NCBI GenBank assembly: GCA_020025965.1
Contig: JAHHRG010000053.1
Coordinates: 1 to 12,854 of the forward strand
Source: Sutterella sp.
Lineage (GTDB): Bacteria > Pseudomonadota > Gammaproteobacteria > Burkholderiales > Burkholderiaceae_F
Length of the DNA: 12,854 nt
Direction: 5' to 3'
Shown in pieces: positions 6,873 through 12,854 of this stretch. The notes under the pieces were generated by a model that worked only from the letters and a program-made list of their open reading frames with translations, did no database searches and was not told the origin of the DNA. Numbering within the stretch: the stretch's first letter is position 1; each line of letters opens with the position of its first letter. The position numbers and the translations under genes were made by a program.

Positions 6873-7394
6873 ATGAAAGCTTTCCTCCTTATTATCTCTG
6901 CAGCAGGCGTTTTAGGACTTACCGGCTGTACCGCCACTTTGTCCCCTGAGAAAGCCTCCACGAGCGAAGCCTCGCAGGTCGCGATCGACACCAACGCCAA
7001 ATATGAAGAACAAATCGTCGCCGTGTCGAAAGAGATGCGCGGCATTTGCGCCTCCTCGGCCTTTCAGAGCTATTTCAAGAAAACGGCCTGTTTTCCGCCG
7101 GGTATCACCGAGCGCCAGCTTCGTGATCGCACCCGCATCACAAAAGAACAGCGCCGAGCCGCCGTCCGTGTTTTTGAACTTCAACACGAACTCAACACCA
7201 GAACGCGCGACATCATGATCAAATCGGGCGACAAGAAAATGATCGAGCTGGCCAAACGTTCCCAAACGGACGTCATGCCCGCTGTCGAAGCGCTTCAGAA
7301 GGCCTTTTTGTCAGGCTCAATAACTTGGGGCGAATACAACACTACTCGTCTTCGTCTCTTTGAAGAAAATAGACCAAAGACGACGGCCGACTAA
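6873..7394 (+). CDS. Predicted lipoprotein of unknown function
   Basis: The 173-residue product starts with a short lipoprotein signal peptide (KAFLLIISAAGVLGLTGC). The lipobox LTGC puts the lipidated cysteine at residue 19. Residue 20 is Thr, not Asp, so by the known sorting rule it would go to the outer membrane, facing the periplasm. The mature part is mostly helical and charged, with cysteines at 59 and 73 that could form a disulfide. I recognise no domain. The ribosome-binding site before the ATG is weak. The gene is divergent from tig and ends 23 bases before tRNA-Leu. Its composition resembles the core genes, so it may be a lineage-specific chromosomal gene and not a recent arrival. 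Confidence 0.85.
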   Translation: MKAFLLIISAAGVLGLTGCTATLSPEKASTSEASQVAIDTNAKYEEQIVAVSKEMRGICASSAFQSYFKKTACFPPGITERQLRDRTRITKEQRRAAVRVFELQHELNTRTRDIMIKSGDKKMIELAKRSQTDVMPAVEALQKAFLSGSITWGEYNTTRLRLFEENRPKTTAD

Positions 7395-7402
7395 AAAATC
7401 TG

Positions 7403-7408
7403 TACAAT
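7403..7408 (+). promoter_or_regulatory. Candidate -10 element of tRNA-Leu
   Basis: TACAAT lies ten bases before the tRNA-Leu 5' end, between it and the lipoprotein stop codon, which is the right distance for a start just before the tRNA. No clear -35 hexamer is seen, so readthrough from the lipoprotein gene is an alternative. Confidence 0.35.
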
Positions 7409-7417
7409 CCTTTCTGC

Positions 7418-7503
7418 GCGGGAGTGGCGAAATTGGTAGACGCACCAGGTTTAGGTCCTGGCGCCCTTAAAGCGTGTCGGTTCGAGTCCGACCTTCCGCA
7501 CCA
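7418..7503 (+). tRNA. tRNA-Leu (UAG)
   Basis: This is a complete 86-nt class II tRNA with a long variable arm. The acceptor strand GCGGGAG (7418-7424) pairs with CTTCCGC (7493-7499), the discriminator is A (7500) and CCA is encoded (7501-7503). The anticodon TAG is at 7452-7454 in loop TTTAGGT. It marks the change from core genes on its left to accessory genes on its right. Confidence 0.96.
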
Positions 7504-7514
7504 TTAACTCCTCT

Positions 7515-7542
7515 CTAACAAGGCTTTTCAAGACCCTGTTAG
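7515..7542 (+). repeat. Short inverted repeat after tRNA-Leu
   Basis: CTAACA (7515-7520) and TGTTAG (7537-7542) form a small stem, extendable by two G-C pairs, just after the tRNA. It has no T run and may be part of the tRNA 3' trailer. Confidence 0.4.
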
Positions 7543-7579
7543 AATTGGACACATAAATGGGTACAAATAATATCGAGAC

Positions 7580-7607
7580 AGCCACCGTGTAGGTGGCTTT
7601 TTTTTTT
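7580..7607 (+). terminator. Intrinsic terminator after tRNA-Leu
   Basis: AGCCACC (7580-7586) and GGTGGCT (7592-7598) form a perfect stem with a five-base loop, followed by an unbroken T run to 7607. It ends the plus-strand transcript that includes tRNA-Leu. The rest of 7504-7695 shows no gene. Confidence 0.92.
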
Positions 7608-7695
7608 ATTTCCAATTTTTATCAGCATACGCCTAGCCTTGCTATATCACTCCCGTGCACGAAAGTGTCATCGCCCCATCCCTTTACTCCAGACG

Positions 7696-7728
7696 AAAAA
7701 ATGCCCGTTTCTCTACGGGCATTTTTTT
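7696..7728. terminator. Bidirectional terminator after the DUF3883 remnant
   Basis: TGCCCGT and ACGGGCA form a 7-bp G-C-rich stem flanked by A6 on one side and T7 on the other, so the full stem is 13 bp and it can work on both strands. For the minus strand it lies 27 bases past the stop codon at 7755. It is a near-copy of the terminator at 8886-8917. Confidence 0.85.
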
Positions 7729-7754
7729 GACTTTAGAAGTTCCCAAAAATTGGC

Positions 7755-8808
7755 TTACTTTGGCTGAGCCATATATTGCGTAGGTTTCAAGTCAATCTGA
7801 GAGCTGAGGTCCCCATCCAATGTGTAGTATTCCCCGTCACCTGTTGCAGGATCATAGTTATACACTCGGGCCAGTTGATAGTTGGAAGCAAAAGCTGCGC
7901 TGAATTTAATCTCATTCGGACTGATATAAAAGCTCGAATTCTTACCGAGACTCGTCGTCTTCACCTCAATATACAGATCACTCCCGTCTGCCCGGAACGA
8001 TTGAATATCATAGCCCAGCCCGTCCCCTATGACCCGTGATGAATGCACAACCTGAGCCGCGAGATCCGGACGCCCTGCTGCAATGAGTTTCTCTCTGCAT
8101 TGAGTATCATCAACTCGCCCGAAAGACCTAGCATGCGATTCTGTGCGTCTTTTTTCTGCGAGGTCGAGTTACTCTAGTAAAGTCCGCGGTAGTAAGTCCC
8201 TTTCCTTTGGTCGTCTCCTTAGCAGGAGACGCAGTCTTCGTAAGTTTCCCAGTCTTCGGCGCTGACTGCTGGGACTGGTGCGAAGCCGCTGCCTTAGTAT
8301 TGGCAGTGGTCAGGGTCAGCTCCATCATGTTCAATTGGTTTCCAGGAATGGGAAAAGAATCAAGAACCCATTTGAAGTGAACAGGTTTCAACTTCTGTTC
8401 GTCGTGCGCTTTGTAAACGAGTTCACCCATGTAGTAATAGTACGATTTGGTATTCGTTTTATGAGGCTGAAGGAAGAAATAAATCTTACCGCCCAACTCT
8501 TCATGCGCTATCAGCTCTTGAATAACGGTCGAATTCAAATCTTGAGACGGCTGTGACTGCCATGTAAGGACACCATCGAGACTGATCGATTCGTCAAAAA
8601 CAGTCGTGTAGTGCTGAGTGAAATTGACAAATAAAACAAAGTCAGATTTGTCTTTTGCACCCATGCTGCCCCCAGGTACCGCGCTTAAAAAGCGCTCCCT
8701 GGTAAGAACTCGGCTTGCGCCTCTTCTCGTGAATATCGCTGATAAAGAACCAGGCTCATGTGTACCTCTTGCGTCAGATTCTTCCAATGGCAAACAACGC
8801 CACGTCAT
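7755..8808 (-). pseudogene. Frameshifted remnant of a DUF3427-DUF3883 protein
   Basis: Two overlapping minus-strand reading frames look like one broken gene. The upstream frame (8128-8808, 226 codons) contains a DUF3427-like segment, from SDFVLFVNF through LTWQSQ and YYYMGELVY to FPIPGN (about residues 55-155). A Ser/Thr/Lys-rich linker follows. The downstream frame is open from 8168 to 7755 and holds a DUF3883 (NO VEIN C-terminal) domain with GDGLGYDI and IEVKTT, a PD-(D/E)xK-like arrangement. It reads through AAGRPDLAAQVV, typical of the region before this domain, so the short GTG start at 8048 is not a true gene start. A one-base shift between 8128 and 8168 joins them, and a run of six A on the coding strand (8150-8155) is the likely place. 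No helicase part, often found before DUF3427, is present. It is probably a degraded defence-type gene. Confidence 0.72.
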
Positions 8809-8885
8809 GAATTGATTCTACGTGATCGAAAACTCACATGACTGACTGCGTACATCTTTATCTCTCCTCTAAACAGCCCTATACG

Positions 8886-8917
8886 AAAAAATGCCTGTAT
8901 TTCTACAGGCATTTTTT
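8886..8917. terminator. Bidirectional terminator after hxsC
   Basis: A perfect 14-bp stem (8886-8899 with 8904-8917) built of A6, TGCCTGTA and its complement surrounds a four-base loop and provides T runs on both strands. On the minus strand it is the first terminator after hxsC, about 100 bases past the stop codon, so it closes the hxs operon. It also stands about 30 bases before the micro-frame upstream of the DUF3427 remnant, so it should block readthrough into it. Confidence 0.88.
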
Positions 8918-9013
8918 ATGCTTCAGAAGATAAACTCTATTTATTTTTCTTCAAATTTTCGGTTCTCAAAAAAAACATGAGTACAGACGAAAAGCCTCTT
9001 TTTCACGAAAATA

Positions 9014-10159
9014 TTACTTATAGATTCGGATGGGAGATATATGCATTGCGTCTTTTTGTCTTTCAAATAGACCTCCGCACTTTTCAAACATGTCACAAGA
9101 CAAGCATGCTTCGTCAAATCCTTGTTTAAAGTCAGTAATACTCTTCCGAGCAAACGCCCATAACTTTTCATCAAGGATACAAAGAGGTAGGTTATAGATT
9201 GAAACATTCATACCTCGAAGCCGTAAAAAACGCACCGCAGAAGCTAGCGATTCTTGATATGTTTCTGGGTCGATGTAAACTGTATCCCAATTAAGTTTTA
9301 CATAGCCCATATGCTCCATCCCCATCAGAGCAATGTGATCTGCAAAAGTAAGATTTCGATAAATAAAATCAGCAAGCTCTTTCAAATGCAAGGCATTTAT
9401 CTTAGTTAAGACAACACGAATTTCTATGGATGCGTTTAGTTTGGCTAAGTTGTAGATACCTTCAAGTGTTTCTTCAAATGAATTTTTAGCTTGCACAATG
9501 TAATCGTGAATCTCGCCAATCGAAGAATACAAAGGTATCCCAAAAGAAATTCCTTTCAGACCTGTAGTCAGACACTGATACGCGTAACTCATGTCCTTGA
9601 AGTTTCGACCATTAGTGAGCATATGCACATGGCATTCTGGACAATGTTCTGCCAATTGTTTCAACAATGCGATAAGGTCTTGCCCAAGCAGAGTGGGCTC
9701 ACCTCCGGTGACACAAATTTCAGTGAGATCAGATGGCAAACAATTAATCAAGCGTTTGAGTTGCCCTAATTCAACAGTGTTTTCCTCTTTTGGAGGTTGA
9801 GGACACATCAGACAATGCGAGTTACAGCAATCTGTCACAAAGAGACAATTTGCATTGCCGTCTACTCGATATAAAAACTGGAAATATTGGTGTTTAGCAT
9901 TGATCTGGATAACATCACCAGTCTTAATGTTTTGACATTCACTGTCATCCAAGAATATTGCAGGGCCAGCAATCGTCTCGTATAACTTTTTATCCTTCGT
10001 AAGAAGATAGGCATAACCTTCAAAATCTGTATCTATAGATTCCTCAGGATATAAAAAGCCACAAAGATGACGCTCTGACTTAGCAACATGTTCCGAAACT
10101 AGTTTGACAATTTCGTTGGTTTCTTTATTGTTGATTTGAACTTTAACTCGCGCAGGCAT
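9014..10159 (-). CDS. hxsC: His-Xaa-Ser system radical SAM protein HxsC
   Basis: This 381-residue protein is the second radical SAM enzyme of the operon. The iron-sulfur cluster motif C112-x3-C116-x2-C119 is followed by TGGEP (151-155), which contacts S-adenosylmethionine. The region before the motif (1-105) is an N-terminal domain of its own. Near the C-terminus C352, C355 and C361 could bind a second cluster. The family is known as HxsC because it occurs with HxsA, HxsB and HxsD; its reaction has not been shown, as far as I know. The ATG lies 17 bases inside the end of hxsB and has GGGAG six bases upstream, so translation is coupled. By inference it modifies the His-x-Ser repeat of HxsA. 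Composition is AT-richer than in the core genes. Confidence 0.9.
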   Translation of the reverse strand: MPARVKVQINNKETNEIVKLVSEHVAKSERHLCGFLYPEESIDTDFEGYAYLLTKDKKLYETIAGPAIFLDDSECQNIKTGDVIQINAKHQYFQFLYRVDGNANCLFVTDCCNSHCLMCPQPPKEENTVELGQLKRLINCLPSDLTEICVTGGEPTLLGQDLIALLKQLAEHCPECHVHMLTNGRNFKDMSYAYQCLTTGLKGISFGIPLYSSIGEIHDYIVQAKNSFEETLEGIYNLAKLNASIEIRVVLTKINALHLKELADFIYRNLTFADHIALMGMEHMGYVKLNWDTVYIDPETYQESLASAVRFLRLRGMNVSIYNLPLCILDEKLWAFARKSITDFKQGFDEACLSCDMFEKCGGLFERQKDAMHISPIRIYK

Positions 10160-11672
10160 CTTCTTCTCCCATATCCGTACAACTTACCTCTTCACGTGCG
10201 CAATTTCTAAGCCAAGTCCATAAAATTTCTTCCGTCTCATCGTCCATTGTTTGTAGTTCGTCAAACAAGAATTCAAAGATTGCTTTATTTTTCTGACAGA
10301 ACGAACTCGACGGACGATGTCCATAAGCATCATGTTGAGTTGCGTAATGACGTACGGGGTCTGCCCCACAATATGGAACAAATGCGCAATCAGAGCAACC
10401 GGCTAGGCATTCCGCAACACCATTCGCAGCTAACGACTGCATCCCTGCACCAAAATACACTTCCTCATAAGTATCTTGCAGAACGCTTCCGAGCCGGAAT
10501 GCAGGATCTCCCATTTCATACAACATACGAGATTCGTCCGAGGCATACACGTCTCCATCGTAGTTATATACAGTTACAGCAAAACCATTTCCTGTAGGGG
10601 ACTGGAGATCTACGAATCCAATTGGCCAGGGAGTCAATATCTTCCGATATAACATTGACGCATAGCCTTCTGGAAAAACGATCCCGTCTTTATTTTTTTG
10701 AAGAATATATGAGAAGCACTCTTTGTAGAATTTCACAAACTCAGGAACCGTATACCCAATGACTTTCTCAGTCTTAACTGCATAACCATAAGGATTTAAG
10801 GCACGAATAAAGATAGATCCCAGCTTCATTCGGAGATATTCATCGACGATCTCTTTCGCGTATGGCAAACTCTGACGTGTAGTTGTCATTAACGCAGATA
10901 CCGCGTCAAAGCCAAGTGCTTCTCGTGCACGCGCAATATTTCGTTCCAAAACAGCGTGACTAGCTGCTTTCTTCGTTCTTGCACGGTTTAAGTCATGCAA
11001 GAAATCTGGGCCATCCAAAGAGGTCGAAATACCGACTTTATATTTTGCAAAAAACTCGAGCAGGTCATCGTCAATCTTAGATAAGTTTGTACATGCAACA
11101 AAAGATATGTTCTTTTTAAATTTTTCATTTAATTCTGTCGCGTAAAGAACAATCTCTTTAAGAGCGTCTAAGTTCAGTAAGGGCTCTCCTCCCTGAAATT
11201 CAACAGTTATATCGTTGGACGGAGTATGAAACATCATTTCAACAGCTTTTCGAGCCGTTTTAACGTCCATGTCGTATAAATTTGAAGCACACTCTTCTTG
11301 ACGAGAAGCTTGGCAATATGTACAAGCGGAATTGCAGCGTAACGTCAGAACAAAAATATGTAGCTTGGTGAAGCCTTGTAGAAAGGATTTCTTTGTCCAA
11401 AATTTTGACGAAAGTAATTCAATTTGATCGGAGGAGTCATCATAAAGAAAATGCCTCTGTTTCAAGGCATTGTAAAGTCTCCCGCCAAAAGGTAACTTTT
11501 TAGCAGTAAAACTGCGATACTCTTCTGGAGTAACAATCAAATATTCACCAACCATATTGGTTAGCAAAACCTTACCGTTCCCCAATCTTTTAAAACGGAA
11601 CGGCAGAAAGTTAAACTTGTTTATACCGTTCTTAAAAAAATCAAGTGACTGGAAGGTTGTATTCGTCGGCAT
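10143..11672 (-). CDS. hxsB: His-Xaa-Ser system radical SAM protein HxsB
   Basis: This 509-residue protein has the architecture of a peptide-modifying radical SAM maturase. The N-terminal part (about 20-100) includes LPFRFKRLGNGKVLLTN, typical of HxsB. The radical SAM core has C113-x3-C117-x2-C120 and QGGEP (160-164). A C-terminal SPASM-like region carries C422, C426, C429, C435 and C459, which usually hold auxiliary iron-sulfur clusters. Related SPASM enzymes install crosslinks or thioethers in ribosomal peptides. That HxsB does so on HxsA is inference. The start codon overlaps the preceding stop as TAATG, with AGAGAG upstream, and the end overlaps hxsC by 17 bases. Such tight packing indicates a single transcript and balanced production. 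Confidence 0.93.
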   Translation of the reverse strand: MPTNTTFQSLDFFKNGINKFNFLPFRFKRLGNGKVLLTNMVGEYLIVTPEEYRSFTAKKLPFGGRLYNALKQRHFLYDDSSDQIELLSSKFWTKKSFLQGFTKLHIFVLTLRCNSACTYCQASRQEECASNLYDMDVKTARKAVEMMFHTPSNDITVEFQGGEPLLNLDALKEIVLYATELNEKFKKNISFVACTNLSKIDDDLLEFFAKYKVGISTSLDGPDFLHDLNRARTKKAASHAVLERNIARAREALGFDAVSALMTTTRQSLPYAKEIVDEYLRMKLGSIFIRALNPYGYAVKTEKVIGYTVPEFVKFYKECFSYILQKNKDGIVFPEGYASMLYRKILTPWPIGFVDLQSPTGNGFAVTVYNYDGDVYASDESRMLYEMGDPAFRLGSVLQDTYEEVYFGAGMQSLAANGVAECLAGCSDCAFVPYCGADPVRHYATQHDAYGHRPSSSFCQKNKAIFEFLFDELQTMDDETEEILWTWLRNCAREEVSCTDMGEEDACAS

Positions 11673-11908
11673 TATTGTTCTCTCTCTAAATGATAATTTG
11701 CCGCTAGATCAAGTGCATAGTTAAGAAAAGACAATGCGATCTCTCTGGAGTTTGCTTCATACTTAGCAAACGGTTTGACAGTCAAAGAGATAACACCGGG
11801 TTTTGTCGGGATCACTTGAAAATCCGCATAATCACTAAATGCAGATTTAGCTTCCAAAATTACTGGTTTTGGATAGATGTCATTGAACACTTCGACTGTA
11901 AAGTCCAC
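11672..11908 (-). CDS. Second, diverged HxsD-like protein
   Basis: This small protein (78 residues from the chosen GTG) resembles its neighbour HxsD in pattern: an N-terminal strand (DFTVEVFN), YPKPVILEA followed by a helix with F-x-D, a second strand with ISLTV, and a C-terminal helix with FLNYALD ending in a Glu-rich tail. In HxsD the matching parts are YPLTSIMK, FTDR, LYVMF and FLNSVLD. I chose GTG (11906-11908) because GAGG (11914-11917) sits five bases before it, overlapping the hxsD stop. The frame is open further and a TTG at 11978-11980 would give 102 residues with a 65-base overlap into hxsD, but that lacks a ribosome-binding site. The stop overlaps the hxsB ATG. A role as peptide-binding partner of HxsB or HxsC, perhaps paired with HxsD, is inference. 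Confidence 0.72.
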   Translation of the reverse strand: MDFTVEVFNDIYPKPVILEAKSAFSDYADFQVIPTKPGVISLTVKPFAKYEANSREIALSFLNYALDLAANYHLEREQ

Positions 11909-11915
11909 GGTTGCC

Positions 11916-12284
11916 TCACATATTTGCGACAAACTGTTGTTCTTGCTTGGAAAGTGCTTCGGAGAAGGCTCGTTTGACAATAACCGACTTCACGATTTTT
12001 GTTTCTTCCTCAACTTGAGCACGAATTGTCTGATCTAAAACGGAATTCAAAAACTCTCCGGCAATAGCGTGCAAAGACTGTTCTTCAAGCTCTTCCTTAC
12101 CTCTGAACATGACGTATAAGGTTTCATGTGCTTGATCAGCCCATTGCATGTATAAAAAGCACCTATCAGTAAACCAATAAGTGCTTTTCATAATGGAGGT
12201 TAGCGGATACAAACTAACCTCCATTTTAACTTTGAGAAATTTGCCGAACGAGTCTTCTTCAATAGAATAGTTTGCTCGATTCAT
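11916..12284 (-). CDS. hxsD: His-Xaa-Ser system protein HxsD
   Basis: This 122-residue protein matches the small HxsD family. Its core has an N-terminal strand (VKMEVSLYP, about 18-27), a helix with FTDR (38-41), a beta hairpin (LYMQW to LYVMF) and a C-terminal helix with EFLNSVLDQTIR, then the EEET segment typical of the family. No signal peptide, membrane segment or cysteine pair is present, so it should be cytoplasmic. It starts eight bases after hxsA; the sequence before the ATG (AAAGAC) is a modest ribosome-binding site. Small partners of radical SAM maturases often deliver the precursor peptide, and I infer a similar role, which is not demonstrated. The tail after residue 100 is longer than the paralogue next door. 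Confidence 0.85.
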   Translation of the reverse strand: MNRANYSIEEDSFGKFLKVKMEVSLYPLTSIMKSTYWFTDRCFLYMQWADQAHETLYVMFRGKEELEEQSLHAIAGEFLNSVLDQTIRAQVEEETKIVKSVIVKRAFSEALSKQEQQFVANM

Positions 12285-12292
12285 GGTTGTCT

Positions 12293-12619
12293 TTAGTAAC
12301 GGCTGGAATAGTGACTGTAATGGCTACTGTGACTAGAGTGACTGTAGTGACTACTGTGAGAACTATGTGAGTAATGATATGCAGGACCATTCTGCCGGTG
12401 ATCGTGTTGAATCACTAGCAATGGAGCATTCTGTTCAACCTTTAAAATCTGAGCAGGTGCATTCATTTCAGTGAGCTCTGAGACTTCAGCGTTATTGGCA
12501 TATGCTGCGCCCGAAACAGCGACAGCAACAGCTGCCAACAAAGAAGTAACGACACTCTTTACTTTCTTCGTTACCTTAAGGCCCGGATTGTCCTTCTTTA
12601 CTTTCGGGAGAAATAACAT
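12293..12619 (-). CDS. hxsA: His-Xaa-Ser repeat peptide HxsA, predicted exported substrate
   Basis: The 108-residue product is the likely substrate of the operon. A basic N-terminus (six Lys in 6-21) leads into a hydrophobic stretch (about 23-40) ending in AYA, which gives a Sec signal peptide with probable cleavage after A41. After an acidic linker (42-70) the C-terminus has eight consecutive His-x-Ser triplets (82-105), built as two copies of HYSHSSHSS plus HYSHYS, ending SSRY. There is no cysteine. The ATG is preceded by GAGGA, the best ribosome-binding site in the operon, as expected for a product needed in excess over its enzymes. Radical SAM chemistry on His, Ser or Tyr and metal binding by the histidines are inferences. 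Confidence 0.92.
   Translation of the reverse strand: MLFLPKVKKDNPGLKVTKKVKSVVTSLLAAVAVAVSGAAYANNAEVSELTEMNAPAQILKVEQNAPLLVIQHDHRQNGPAYHYSHSSHSSHYSHSSHSSHYSHYSSRY
12305..12376 (-). repeat. Nine-base-unit repeat encoding the His-x-Ser tract
   Basis: The codons for residues 82-105 of HxsA form short imperfect repeats in steps of nine bases. Codons for the same residue vary between units, so selection seems to hold the protein pattern and not the DNA. It is coding and not a CRISPR or noncoding repeat. Confidence 0.8.
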
Positions 12620-12655
12620 AACTTTTCCTCGATGAAGTTATAAATCTACATTTAC

Positions 12656-12684
12656 ACCATACCATTTTTTATCCTAACAGTAAA
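12656..12684 (-). promoter_or_regulatory. Candidate promoter of the hxs operon
   Basis: On the minus strand TTTACT (12679-12684) and TATGGT (12656-12661) are separated by 17 bases, each with four of six consensus bases. A TG one base before the -10 makes it an extended -10. Transcription would start near 12649, about 30 bases before the hxsA ATG. Nothing else in 12620-12790 looks like a gene. Confidence 0.5.
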
Positions 12685-12799
12685 GTACCTCTTAAGTAAC
12701 TAGGAAGCACCCCAAAAACGGTAGTTTTATCATTGCCTGTGAGGCAGACGATATTGCGATTTTCAATGTCGTGCAGAAATACGACGAACATCAAACTTT

Positions 12800-12854
12800 T
12801 GTCAAGCGACATGCAAGTTGACCCACCAAACGACATAAACTGACCCACCTACTT
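12800..12854. mobile_element. Possible terminal region of an IS21-family element, cut by window edge
   Basis: From 12800 the sequence starts TGTCAAGC and continues with two spaced direct repeats sharing CGACAT and TGACCCACC (12807-12827 and 12831-12849). IS21-family elements typically have TG...CA tips and several such subterminal repeats, often with the GGTGGGTCA motif seen here on the minus strand. No transposase gene is inside the window, so the family call rests on the repeats only. The element would extend to the right of the window. Confidence 0.45.

Noticed and set aside
7755..8048. A separate 97-codon gene for the DUF3883 domain starting at GTG 8048
   Set aside because: The frame continues upstream with family-like sequence, so the start is internal to a larger broken gene.
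8941..9207. 88-codon frame overlapping the end of hxsC
   Set aside because: Out-of-frame shadow of hxsC with no supporting features.
11909..11980. Longer form of the HxsD-like gene from TTG at 11980
   Set aside because: It lacks a ribosome-binding site and overlaps hxsD by 65 bases, while GTG at 11908 has a well-spaced GAGG. It is not fully excluded.
12305..12376. CRISPR or noncoding tandem repeat
   Set aside because: Units are nine bases and imperfect, lie in frame in hxsA and are explained by the His-x-Ser protein repeat.

Overview
The window looks like a chromosomal segment from a betaproteobacterium of the order Burkholderiales. The protein sequences and the order tRNA-Leu, tig, clpP, clpX, lon, tRNA-Val, tRNA-Asp fit that group. 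A gut lineage such as Sutterella or Parasutterella is my guess from general similarity, not a proven assignment. Base composition shifts visibly: the left half is balanced in GC, and the right third is AT-richer.

Left part (1-6683): almost everything is on the minus strand, so genes are read from right to left. Trigger factor (tig) has its own TATAAT-bearing promoter, a leader of about 160 nt with two hairpins, and a strong intrinsic terminator. clpP and clpX follow, then lon. lon begins at TTG and has an almost perfect heat-shock (sigma-32) promoter lying inside an inverted repeat. lon ends at a strong terminator, followed by tRNA-Val(UAC) and two identical tRNA-Asp(GUC) genes, the second cut by the window edge. 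Together these encode ribosome-bound folding (tig), ATP-dependent proteolysis (ClpXP, Lon) and stable RNAs.

Middle (6684-8917): the plus strand carries a lipoprotein gene of unknown function and tRNA-Leu(UAG) with a strong terminator. Past the tRNA the content becomes accessory. A minus-strand pseudogene keeps a DUF3427-like domain and, in another frame, a DUF3883 nuclease-like domain. Two near-copies of one bidirectional terminator bracket it.

Right part (8918-12684): a compact minus-strand operon, hxsA-hxsD-hxsD-like-hxsB-hxsC, which I identify as a His-Xaa-Ser system. HxsA is an exported peptide ending in eight consecutive His-x-Ser triplets. HxsB and HxsC are two different radical SAM proteins expected to modify it. 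HxsD and a diverged second HxsD-like protein are small partners. To my knowledge the product and biological role of this system are unknown, and it is the most interesting content here. The last 55 bases carry tandem repeats that resemble one end of an IS21-family insertion sequence.
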